Position numbers and translations under genes: made by a program. From Haematococcus lacustris (lineage: Eukaryota > Chlorophyta > Chlorophyceae > Chlamydomonadales > Haematococcaceae), in NCBI GenBank assembly GCA_030144725.1, contig JASKMD010000001.1, positions 4,765,345 through 4,829,344 on the forward strand: a stretch of 64,000 nt of DNA, written 5' to 3'. The notes beneath the pieces are model-generated. The model worked only from the letters and a program-made list of their open reading frames with translations, was not told where the DNA came from and did not search any database. Of this stretch, positions 18,349 through 29,117 are shown piece by piece; position 1 is the first letter of the stretch; the number at the start of each line of letters is the position of its first letter.

Positions 18349-20910
18349 TTGCGTTTGTGCAGGCTAGTGAAAGCCATGGTTGACAAGAAAAGGGGAGTGA
18401 AGGCTAACTGTGCCAATGTGCAGAAAGCGAGGGAGGTTACGGCACAGCGGAGGGCTGCAGAGGCTGCTGGTCCCATTGAGATTGGGGCGCAAGCAGGGGT
18501 TATTGCTGCTGAGGCTCAGGCCCAGGCTGTTGCTGGTGCGCAGTTGCACCAGCTACAGGCAGACCTGCAGCACAGGGAGCTACAACTTGCTCACAACCAG
18601 CGCATGCAGCAACTACAGCAACAACTCCAGGACCTCCAGCGAAGTGAGCTTCAGCGCAAGGAGCAGCAACTTGCTGATTTGGTGGCGCAGCAGCGGGCAG
18701 CTCTGCTGCAATGGGAGCATCAGTTAACTCAGCGGCAGCACCAGCTGCAGCAGCAGCAGGTGGACCTTAGCCGGAGGGAGCAGGATCTGACAGAGCGGAA
18801 GTTTCAAAGCTTACAGCAAGAGCTCAAGGCCCAACAGGTGGCTGAAGAGCAACGCCTCATGCAGCAGCAGCAGACAGACCTGCTACTAAACAAACAGCAG
18901 ATGGAGAAGCAGCCTTTGGCTTATTTGCAGGCTATCAGCAACAACCACCCCCTCCCAGACCCTTCTCCATGCTCTCGCACAAGGTTGGCAAGCCCACTTG
19001 AAGGGTGAGTTGTGTGGTTGCACACTGCCTGTAGATGCACATGCCATCAAGTGCCACAGCAACAGCCAATCACTGAGTCGGCCCTTGCCAAACATTTGTA
19101 CCAGCATTTGGACCAGCTTGGCAAGCACATGGACAGCCTTGTGCTGCCTGAAGACCCACAGCCACTAGATGATAGCGACAGTGACAGCGGGAGCGACAGC
19201 GGGGGGGGGGATGGTGAGGTGCATGTGTTGCTGGCTGAGCACATTGCCAACGCTGACGCTCAAGACCTGGCTGGTGTGCTAGATGCAGGTGTGCTAGATG
19301 AGGGTGGGCTGGAGAAGTTGGTGAGTGATGCCCAGAATGCCAGGGCTGCCGCAGGCGCTGCAGGAGGGGGAGCGGCTGCAACAGGGTGCACAACTGGGGG
19401 CGCCGCCATGAGGGTTGACCTGGACTATGCCACAGTGCAGAGCTGGTTTGTGTGCCCATGCAAGGTTGGCGCCAAGCCCAGCCTGGCCTGCTTGCAGCGT
19501 ACGTGTGATGCCTGCAAGGATAGGAAGGTGGGCGTGAAGTCCGGGCGTGAGGGTGTGCAGCTGCAGTATCGTCAGTTCAATAAGCTGGACAATGGGCAAG
19601 GCGTGGAGTTGGCCACAGTCCAAACCACGCTAGGGGGGTTGGTGGCTGACCTGAATGACCTCATGCAGAAGCAGTTGTGGCATCAATACCTTGCCAAGCA
19701 TCAGCGTGCCACCTTTAGGGCGCACTGTGCCGCTGTGCAGAACACACCGGGGCTAGTTGTCGTGTCGTGTGACTGGTCAGAGAAGCTCACCATCCACCAA
19801 GACATAGCATGTCAGGGAGCATATTGGAAGCAGAGGACCATGTCAGTGTTCGTGGCATGTGCACACTACCAGGACATGGCTGGCAACTACAGGGAGGAGT
19901 CAGTGTTTGTGAGTGCTGACAAGTGTGACCAGTCTGCTGAGGCTTCCACCACAGCCCTCGTGCAAGTGATTGAGTGTTTGCTGCAAGGCAGGAGGCACCC
20001 GGATGGCATCTTGGGTGTGGCCAGCAACCCCGATGGGGTGGGTGATGGGAGGGATGATGGAGAGGGGTGGGTGGGCAAGATGGACATGAGGCAGCTGTGT
20101 TTGTGGTCAGATGGTTGTGCATCACAGTTCAAGGGGGCCAAGGCCATCAGGTTGCATTGGCACCTAGCCAATAGGTTTGGGGTGCCTGTGCAATGGTCAT
20201 ATGGTGCCACATCGCATTTCAAGAGCACGCATGACTCTGAGGGTGGCGTGATTAAGAGGGAGTGGAGGGAGCAGATGTTAGTGCATCCTGAGCTGGTGGG
20301 GAAAGTGTGTGGGGCTGCTGTGCTGAGTGACTGGGCTAACAAGCATTTTGCTGTGCCATGCCATGCACAAGACACTAGTGCCAGCCACAGGCAACGTGGC
20401 CACATCATGTTTCGACGCTATCTTGTGTTGGACGACGCTAGGCAAGCAACTGTATGCTGCATGTCTGAGGCTGATGTGGAACGCATGCATAAAGATGTGA
20501 AGGGGTGCAGGGCGATGCATCGCATGGTGTTCACACCTGACGGGGACCAGCCTCAATGGGCCATGGCTGGTTGTGCGTGCAGCACGTGCATGAGTGTGCC
20601 ATGCCTGCCGTGCATGAAGCCTGACACTACCACCCCACTTAAGCCCATGCCCATGTTTCAAGACACTGTGAAGGAGGTGAGGGAGGACGAAGAGTGTTAT
20701 GCATTGTTGATGTTGTTCCATTCCGATTTGCTGCATGATGAGGTGTGCTTTGGCAAACTGACCAACAAACACTGTGAACGATATCGCATGCACATGGGGT
20801 GGAAGAGGGAAGAGGGACGTCGGGAATTGCGTCGTTGGGTGCTGAGAGAGTTGCAAAGTGAGGAGCTGGAGGCCGAATATGCGGCGGACAATGGATATGG
20901 CTGGGTGTAA
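18349..20910 (+). CDS. Coiled-coil plus DDE-type transposase-like protein (two adjacent frames)
   Basis: The first frame (18349-19008) encodes about 219 residues of Gln/Leu-rich coiled coil with heptad-like QLQ/ELQ spacing. The second (from about 19042 to the stop at 20910) encodes about 620 residues. It has an acidic linker, Cys clusters (VCPCK, CDACKD), and then three acidic motifs. These are SCDWSEKL, LWSDGCASQFKG, and a block reading ATSHFKSTHDSEGGVIKREW. The SDG-x-SQFK and H-x2-K-x3-D-x2-GG pair is shared with a widespread family of eukaryotic transposon proteins. I infer a ribonuclease-H-fold DDE/D nuclease. A Cys-rich tail (CACSTCMSVPCLPC) follows. The two frames abut over a GTGAGT donor and several AG sites, but no join of normal intron length fits, so a frameshift is possible. 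No terminal repeats were found. Confidence 0.65.
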
Positions 20911-21830
20911 GATGCACGGGGGTCTACTTTGGAGCATCACCAGCGGCCCGTACTAATGGCGTACTAATGGCCGAGATTGTGACTGGGTGCATGGTGCATG
21001 AGAGTCAACTTTACAGCAGCACAGACGGCCCACAAAGGAGGGCATCGCGCATTTGTCAAAGGGACACGTTGGTGCTCCTCACAAAGAACCAATTAAGCTT
21101 GTCAACCCAGCATTTGACTTCCTAGTTGGAAAGTTAAGTGGACTGCAAAAAGGCCCACATTTTGTAAAAATTTGACATGGGGTCACGTGACACATGCGTC
21201 CATGCCGCGGAGCCACCGAGCGCGATAGCTGTTTCCTGATCACAGCCCCACTAAGCAGCCCATTCCCGGCACAACGCGACCCCCTCTTCCAACACCCCCG
21301 CCCGCCCCGGCACAGGTGCATATCAGCCCGAGCAGCCCGCTAGCCTCGCGCTCGTGAGCTGCACAGCTCTGCGCAAGAGTCGCTGTAAAATTCTTAAAGA
21401 CCGGTAAGATGTTATCAGGGGTGCAGCCAATGGCGGGGGTGACCAGCAACACTCTGTCACCGAGCCGAAAATTTGTAGCTTTCAAAGGTGCGACCGATGA
21501 CGCTACAGTGGGATTGTAGCTGAGTGAGACAGTTCTCCAGAGGCAACACTATGTTATTTGTAAAATAGGGTAGTTGAGCTGAGTAGCCTTGCCCATTGAA
21601 AACATTGCATCACTTTACATTAGCAACAAGGGCAAATATAAGCGACGACCCGCTCCATGGCGGCATGCACCTCTTCCAATGAGCCTGGCCTTTGCAGTGC
21701 ACAGGCGAATGGAGCTCATTTTCCATATGCGGTAGGCAGCACGCAGGCAGCAGGCACCGGTGAGGGCAACAGCCGTCCCCCCAATTTGGGCTAAAGCCTC
21801 CACTCCCACACACGCAAGTCAGTGCACAAC
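20911..21830. other. Interval downstream of the transposase, no supported gene
   Basis: Two short - strand frames occur: 21615-21809, with a hydrophobic N-terminus, and 21240-21485, containing NFRLGDRVLLVTPAIG. They look protein-like but show no recognisable family or convincing join. The area could contain the transposon's 3' end. Confidence 0.4.
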
Positions 21831-22330
21831 TATCGATTTTGAGGGGGTGTTATTTGTATACGGTTCGCCTCGGAATGAGACTATTGTTCCATGCCCACCA
21901 ACATCGTGAAAAATCTCGTAGTAACCAGCAAAATGCGTGAACTATATAAATAATATTTAGTTCCCCCTTTTTGAAGCTACTCCTTATAGTGCAGTAATGC
22001 ACTATACCAACTGCTGCAACATTGCACCAAACCTCATCGTGAAAAACTGCACCATATACAGTCCAGTAGTCTTATGATGTAATAAAGTAGTTATGTTGAT
22101 AATTCATTGGTGTGTTAATGCTTTGGAGATTGTTGTTCCTTAGAATTGTATTTGCTTTTCATGGTGTAGTAATGCACTAATCACTAGTGCACTACTGCGT
22201 TACACACCGTTGTGCAGTACTGCACCACACCTGGTGGTGCAATACATCACCTTAGCAATATCTCACCAACCAGGCGTATTTATGAATTTTTGTTCAAACC
22301 CCAATCTTACAACCACGTCATAGGGCTATG
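21831..22330. other. AT-rich island with palindromic GTGCAGTAATGCAC motifs
   Basis: Base composition drops sharply compared with the flanks. Short palindromes built on GTGCA...TGCAC recur, for example near 21990, 22165, 22185, 22210 and 22235. No open frame is supported. It may be an inserted element or a structured untranslated region. Confidence 0.5.
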
Positions 22331-22434
22331 TGCCAAATCTCAGGCCACGATTCTTTAAAAATGCTGTTATTGATTTGCCGGAGTGCCTCCACTCACATGT
22401 TGTCTTCTTAGGGGATCACAGCGTCACAGACAGA

Positions 22435-22577
22435 CACCAAGGATGGTGGGCCGGGATGGCCCCCAACCCCACCCACCCGCACCAAGGATGGTGGGCCGGG
22501 ATGGCCCCAAACCCCACCCACCCGCACCAAGGATGGTGGGCCGGGAGGGCCCCCAACCCCACCCACCCGCACCAAGG
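22435..22577. repeat. 45-bp minisatellite, three copies
   Basis: Three near-identical units beginning CACCAAGGATGGTGGGCC lie head to tail. The matching open frames in three phases are artefacts of a period divisible by three. Confidence 0.9.
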
Positions 22578-22805
22578 AGTGGCTAATAGCTCAATGTCCT
22601 GATTGTTACACCTATGTGAATGTCCTGATTGTTACTCGCTACTATGAGATTCAGCAAATGTCCCCAATACAGAGCCGGCCTATGCCGGCATATTCAACCA
22701 CGGCTCTCACACCACCCACTAGCCGTATAACTCAGGGACATGGCGTCGCTCCTTCGCACCTATGGCAGAACCACCCCGCCACCGCCACCGCCAGCCACCG
22801 CGGGG

Positions 22806-22915
22806 GTGCTACAGCAGCAGCAGCAACAGCCTGCTGTGGCACAGTAGTGTGTGCCCCCCCGTTTGAGCTGTCATCAGCTCACAATTAGTGCATGTTTGAT
22901 ATGCCAAATCTAGGG
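22806..22915 (+). mobile_element. 3'-end fragment of a Fanzor element (copy 3)
   Basis: A CAG-rich run leads into CCTGCTGTGGCACAGTAG and then GTGTGTGCCCCCC, GAGCTGTCATCAGCT and GTGCATGTTT. This matches the stop codon and first 60-70 nt of non-coding tail of the Fanzor gene ending at 33919, and of the fragment at 27.6 kb. Nothing upstream of the Gln-codon run is shared, so only the extreme 3' end is present. Confidence 0.7.
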
Positions 22916-23476
22916 TCGTTCAATCAGCACAGCAATGCTTACTCACAAATTGGCAGCCATGCCATGTGCTACAAAACAAATGTTGAGATGGGCGTCTTAC
23001 AACACTCCAGCTTTGCCTTCAAAGTTTAACGTCACTAAACTGCCTCCTTCCTGCACCAGTACCTCTCAATATGTACTACGATTAGCGCACAAAGGATGGC
23101 AAGTACTGTGACTGCACTCATTCCCTTCACCACAACACCTCTCAACGCGCTCATCTACAGCTACCAATGCCCCTTCGTCATTCCCTCCTTCCGTTGCAGC
23201 CCAAGCAGCTCCAGCAACATTCAACCACAGCTTAGGCATGCAAGGGCGCCACTCACATTGCAACACCGAAGGCCCTGCCGGTGAAGCCAAGCCCTTAGCC
23301 TCCCCAGCCCTGATCATACTTGCAAATCAAAAGCTAATCAAAAGCTGATCAGAAGCGAATCGTAAGGTAGAGTACAGGCACTGCACAAAGGGTGAATGAT
23401 GCCAATGACCAGGTTTTCGCATCCACACCGCCACCTACCCTCCCTACGCTGCCTGTGGCCCGCACCCATGGCAGCC
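22916..23476. other. Intergenic interval, nothing recognised
   Basis: There is no tandem repeat or conserved frame. The right part is likely the 3' UTR of the GIN-domain gene whose stop is at 23477. Confidence 0.45.
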
Positions 23477-26459
23477 CTAGACCACGTACTGGGGTGCCGA
23501 GTCCTGGCACCTCTGGCTGGCGCTGGCCTGTGCACTGGAGCCGCCTCCACAGGTGGACTGGCCCTGCACCTTGATGCCGCATGTCCAGGCGGCGCGGGGC
23601 ACTGCGGGGACGCTGCGCACCTGGCTGCACTGCCCACCTGGGAAGGCAGGCATGGCTGCACATGGGGCCCCCACAGGGCAGCAGGAGCAGCAGCGGCAGC
23701 AGGCGGGTGGATGTGGCCAGGTTGCATAAGACAGCAGTAGCGTGGAGATGGGCTGAGCGAGTGCTTGTGACATGAGAGCAGGCGGGGCAGCAGGCGCAGC
23801 CAGGGGAGGGGCGGTACTGAGGCAGGGGCAGGTAGGTGGGGCGGGCGGGCAGCAGGAAGTGACAGTTGGTGGTTGGCCCACAACAGATCATTGCCTGGAT
23901 GGGCCTGGCCTACGGTGGCCTGACAGATGACCTGGGTATGCTCACCTATAACCATCACACATAGTGCCCTACCCAGCCCCCCAGCCCTCCCAGCCTTCCC
24001 CATTAGCAGCCCAGCATCCCCTATGGCATGGTCACGACCTCCTAGCACGCCAACACAAGGTGACCGGCATGGGCAGCCTTGACCACGCAGTACCCGCAGG
24101 CCACACCCCTGATGCACCCCAAGCAGCCTGCCTAATTGCTGGCCCCAGGCCCCACAACAGCCCTGGCTGGTGACCCTGGCACTTGGACCAAGCAATGCAT
24201 GATGCCAAAGCCAGCCATGTGATGGCCATCAAGGCAATCAAGGAGTGACAGCACTTACCAAACACGTCAAAGCTATCAGAGCGCAGGTCGCATTGGCCTC
24301 CCCGGTACAGGATCTTTGCCAGCCCAGAAGCCTTGCCGGTAATTCTCGTGCCTGCAGGCACCAGGAGGGGGACGATGTGTCATGAAATGGGTACCGCATA
24401 TCATTTTTTGCCATCAGGACGAATTGAACCTGTGACCTCTGGCTACACAAAGCACTCCCTCCCCCTCTTCCTTCCTCTAGGTAGAAAGACTATGCCCTGC
24501 CCGTCAAGGTAACAAGGGAGGAGAGCAGCCTCAAGTCATGCCCTTGCTACCTTCTCACTGCACCTTTTCCCTCCGCCACGTCCCACCCATCCTCTGGCCT
24601 CACCTCCCCTCCGCTGGCACAGTGCTACGTGGCAATCGCTCTGACCTCCTTCCACTCCTCCCTCCACCTCCCCTCACCCTTCCTCTATTCGACCCCCATC
24701 CTCCCTGCCAACCCTGCCTAACGAACGAAAGGCAGAAAGACTATGCCCTGGCCGTCAGGCGTGCAATGAGGGTACCTTGGGGCATGACCTTGCTACCCTC
24801 TTACTGCCCCCTCTGCCCCCTCTGCACCATGACACACCCACCCACCATGGCCCATCCACCCACCATGACCCGCCCGCCCACCCACCATGACCCACCCACC
24901 CACCGTGACCCACCCACCCATACCTCACCAGTAGCCCCGTGCACCATGACCCACCCCTCCATGCCTCCCCTGTGGCCCCACCTGGACCCGAGTTGATGAA
25001 GGTGGAGCTGATGCCGTCAGTGTCCACCCGCACCGCACCCTCCACGCTGCCTGCCAGCGTCACAGCGGAGATGCCATCAGAGCTGATCCGAGCCCCCTGC
25101 TTGACCAGGCTGTCCACAAACACCTGGCCATTGCTGCAAGCAGGTGAACAGGCAGGCAGGGAGGCTTGCATGTTGCCAGCAGTGTCGATGTCCACCACCC
25201 TGACCACCACCCTGACCAGTAGCACTGTGTACATCACTGGTAGCACCATTGCTGACACCAGTGTACACCACCCTGCCTGATGTCCACCGAGCTGATGCCC
25301 CTGCCGATGAAGGGGAGTGCAGCCAAGCGCCTTAGCCCCACCACCCTTGATTGGTTAATGGGGCCTCCCCTGACCACCCTCCCTCACTCCTCCCCTCCTT
25401 GCCTCCCTCACCCCTTTCCCCTCACCCCTTACCCGGAGCTGTCCACGTCCAGAGTGCCAATGGTGGAGCCCAGCACGTAGACGCCTGCCGTGCCCGAGGT
25501 CTTCACAGCCAGGCTGGGCAGGTTGAAGCCCGGACCCACCACCAGGCTGCCAATGCCCTGGGTCTCCACAGACCTGCAGTCAGGGCAGCGCCAAGGGCTG
25601 AGGAAGGCTGAGGAGGGCGGGGCTGGAGGGTGCGGGCTGAGCAGCTGATGATGGGTGAGTGTGGCTGAGCTGGATGGCGGTGGACTGGTGGTGCAGAGCT
25701 GCGCATGGGCAGGGTGACCTGTGGGATGGGTAGGTGGAGGGCTGCGCAGGCACCACCACCAGGCAGGCTTGTGACCTTGGGTTTCAATGGACCTTTCACA
25801 TGTGCCCAGCCATCAGTGCATGGCATGCGGCCCTTGGCCTTGGTCTGGTCAGTCAACTCACTTGAGACTGTTGGCGTTGGGCGCGGTGATGGTGCAGCGG
25901 ATGGTGCGGGTGGTAGTAAAGCCACCCGCCAGAGTCAGGGTCAGTACCCCACTATTCACTGATGCCTGAGCAAAGGGGCAATGGAGGGTATGGTGAGCTC
26001 AGCAGAGAGGGTTGGTACAAAGGTGATGGCGAGTTGATCTTCAGGATTTTCCTTGTTGAACTAAATGCTTGTACTAAATGCTTTGTCGATCAGCTCCCTT
26101 GAGCAGCTGCTGGGAGGGTTGGGTCCAGTTCTGAAGCAGGAAAGAGGGGAGGGGACCTGCGACTAGGGTTGCATGCGGACACGCACCTTGACCTGCTGAG
26201 CGACTTGCGCGTCTGCATCGACTGACAGGGCTGCTGCGGACACAATTGACCGACAGCCGACCCGAGTCACAACTGCCCGCGATCACACGGGCAATCTGCA
26301 CTGCGTCGTACCACCAGAGTTGCCAGCCGAGGGCGCGGCCACAAGAACGGTGAAGGGCACGCAAGATTTGACGCTGCTGAACGCGGGAAGGCTTGACGCT
26401 CTTACGCCGGCGGAGGCCATCGCACAGAACACAGTGAACAATTGTAGAAGGTTGGCCAT
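23477..26459 (-). CDS. Secreted GIN-domain (DUF2807-like) beta-repeat protein with an in-frame TGA
   Basis: Seven exons join in phase into 315 codons: 26187-26459, 25862-25965, 25433-25573, 25277-25300, 24982-25133, 24259-24351 and 23477-23637. The first codes a clear signal peptide (MANLLQLFTVFCAMASAGVRA), then SCVPFTVLVAAPSAGNS. Later exons give GVLTLTLAGGFTTTRTI and repeated GIS-type rungs (GISSVDIS, GISAVTLAG, GISSTFINSG). The block from TRITGKASGLAKILYRGG to QCDL follows, then a Cys-rich end (TCGIKVQGQSTCGGGSS). This is the rung pattern of bacterial/algal adhesin-head GIN domains. It is probably extracellular or cell-wall bound. Codon 59 (26283-26285) is TGA. A 42-nt mini-intron (GT at 26312, AG ending at 26271) would remove it without shifting frame. 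Otherwise the gene is damaged. Intron 4 appears to use a GC donor. Confidence 0.72.
24400..24452 (-). repeat. tRNA-like (SINE) B-box fragment
   Basis: On the - strand GTAGCCAGAGGTCACAGGTTCAATTC resembles a tRNA variable-loop/T-arm with B box. It is similar to the fragment at 7436-7525. No complete cloverleaf could be drawn. It lies in an intron-side region of the GIN-domain gene. Confidence 0.4.
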
Positions 26460-26688
26460 CGCGAGCTATTTATGTTGGGGCTACACGGGGCGCACATTCT
26501 TAGCTGCCCCCCAAAAAGTGAGCTGCCGGAAGTGAAGCCGGGAAGCTTCCGATGGAGCTGAAGGGGAGCTGCTTGGTGCCGCGGCGAAGCCGACCAGCGC
26601 GAAGCTGACGCACGAACCCGGCGCGCAGCCCGGGCCCGAAGGACCTGACTCTTTCTGAAGTCGGGCGACGGCGTGAAGCGCGCCAGCA

Positions 26689-27054
<366 letters not shown>

Positions 27055-27309
27055 TTTACAGCGGACCCATCTCCATGAGGCGCACCTATGGCGGTGAGGC
27101 CGGGATATTCATGAGCGTGAGTCTGGTTGTGTGCCACATGTGCCTTGCAGCAACGGCGTCAGCAGCAGGCCGGTAAGCCTATCCGAGCAAGAGGCTTGCT
27201 CCACTTGATGTGGAGCAGTGGACGCCGAGTGCGTGTTCACATTCAAATCGCTGTGAACCTAGCCGAGTAAAAGGTTTCTTCTGCTACATCTTGCACTGCT
27301 CACATTACC

Positions 27310-28145
27310 TCCCAAATCAGCCCCCTCATCCCTCACTAGGGCCTTCATCAGAGTCGGACCACTAGGGACCAGTAGGGATCTCTGGGGACAACTCAGGATG
27401 GTGTTAAGGGGCTGTGTGGAGTTATGATCCCATGCACATGGCACATGGCACATGGCACATGGCACATGGCACATGGCACATGGCATGGTCGCCTATCACC
27501 TACACTATTGCCTGTGACAGGGCTATGGTCTAGATTTGGCATAACAAACATGCACCAATTGTGAGCTGATGACAGCTCAAAGGGGGGGGCACACACTACT
27601 GTGCCACAGCAGGCTGCTGCTGCTGCTGCTGCTGCTGGGCTGTCTCGCAGCCGCTTGTAGCCCAGGCCAGGGTACTCCTTGCCCGTGGCTGACAGAGCTG
27701 CCTGCTCTGGCCACCAGCACAGTTCTAGCAGGTGCCACCTGCTCTCCCCAATGCGCTGCATGTTCAACGCTGCATTGCAGTCCCTGTCCAGGCACCTGCC
27801 TGGCTGTGGTGCTGGCTTGGCTTTGGCAGCCTTGCCCTTTGCCTTGCCTATGCCCATGGTGGTCTGGGTGGGCTCAGCTGCCTGCTCAGCCTTGGTGCGC
27901 GTGGCCGGCGGGGGAGTGCTGGGCCCTGGCTCTGAGGCTGCTGGCTGTGTGGCTCCTAGGGCAACCAGGGCAAGGCCCGACAGCCCCCACACCTGCCTGC
28001 CCTCACACCTGCCCCCTGAACCTTGCAGCCTGGGTTCAGCCTGCAGCTTGAGAAGCAGCTGGGTCTGGAGGGTCACTGTGGCGGCCTTTGACCTCCCCTC
28101 GGCCACCCGCCTCCAGAGAGGCAAAGCCTGGGCATCACCCCACAT
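27310..28145 (-). pseudogene. 5'-truncated Fanzor copy (RuvC-III end plus non-coding tail)
   Basis: On the - strand a frame carries ASEPGPST, GKAKGKAAKAKPAPQPGR and LDRDCNAALNMQRIGESRW, then KEYPGLGYKRLRD. It is nearly the same as the C-terminal 110 residues of the Fanzor at 33919-37287. The RuvC-I and RuvC-II regions are missing. After an alanine/CAG-type run the frame differs from the complete copy and passes the position of its stop. The 3' non-coding tail is retained to about 27319, including the CTCCACACAGCCC and GGCCCTAGTGAGGGA blocks, with an added GCACATG 7-bp array (27425-27485). Confidence 0.75.
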
Positions 28146-29117
28146 TGCCAGTCAAAGAAAAAGCAAGCCTAATGTCTTTGCCACACCTCCCTGAAGCCCC
28201 TCGTGACCCTCTTGCCCTGCGCGTGTTGCTACTTGCCCCTGCTGCCATTGCAGGTGCGCTGTCTACTGCTTGCAGCAATTGCAAGACTGTCAACTCCACA
28301 GATCGCTTCGACCCAGCCCCTGCCTCACCCTACCTGCTGCAACAGGGGTAGAGGGACAGGGGGCATGCCCAGCCCTTTCACTTTACTGTCAGCCTCAGTG
28401 ATTGGCTGCAGACAACTGCATAGCTGCAGGCCCTCATGCTAATTTCCCCCGTTCATGATCCTGCCTTTGCTGTTGCTCCTACCCTATGCCCCCACCCTGG
28501 CCCTGCCCCAGCCCATACCAGGACAGCTTGACCTCACTTTATACCCTGCCGCAGTTCCCCCTCTTTCCCCCCCCCCGCAGGTTTTCCCCCTCACTTCTCA
28601 ACGTCTCATCTGCATGGCAGCGTGGCTGCGTGTAGCGGTAATGTGTACCGGCCACAGGGCGTTGTGGCACGTTCCGGTTGAGCACAGCCGCATTCCACAC
28701 AGCATTTCAATCAACGCTTCTGACAGCCAGCCAGCTAGCCGCAGCCATCACAGCCAGCTCGTCACCACATGTTGCTTCCATAGGTTGCTTCGACCCAGCC
28801 GTAAGCAGCTGCCCTACTTGCCCCTGCTGCCATTGCAGGTGCGTTGTATACTGCTTGCAGCACACGCAAGACTGTCAACTCCATAGGTTGGTTTGATCCA
28901 ATCGTGACCAGCGGTGCTCTGAGGGGTTGCCCCATCCGAACCTGTGCAGAAAATGGGCAAAACTTCTGAAAAGGGTGCAAAACGCTTCCAACGTAGGAGC
29001 TGGCTGGCGTGCTGCTTGTCCAGCCAGCCAGCCAGCCAGCCACAGCCACCACAGCTGGGCATCACAGCCAGCGACCACATCTACCGCTGCTGCTGCCAGT
29101 GGGCTTGCCATGCACCG
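28146..29117. other. Interval with a duplicated 100-bp segment, no supported gene
   Basis: The segment around 28230-28318 (CTACTTGCCCCTGCTGCCAT ... GCAAGACTGTCAACTCCA) is repeated at about 28815-28890 in direct orientation with divergence. A CAGCCAGC run lies at 29020-29045. No conserved protein frame is seen. The right end is presumably the 3' UTR of the FAM221-like gene. Confidence 0.5.
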
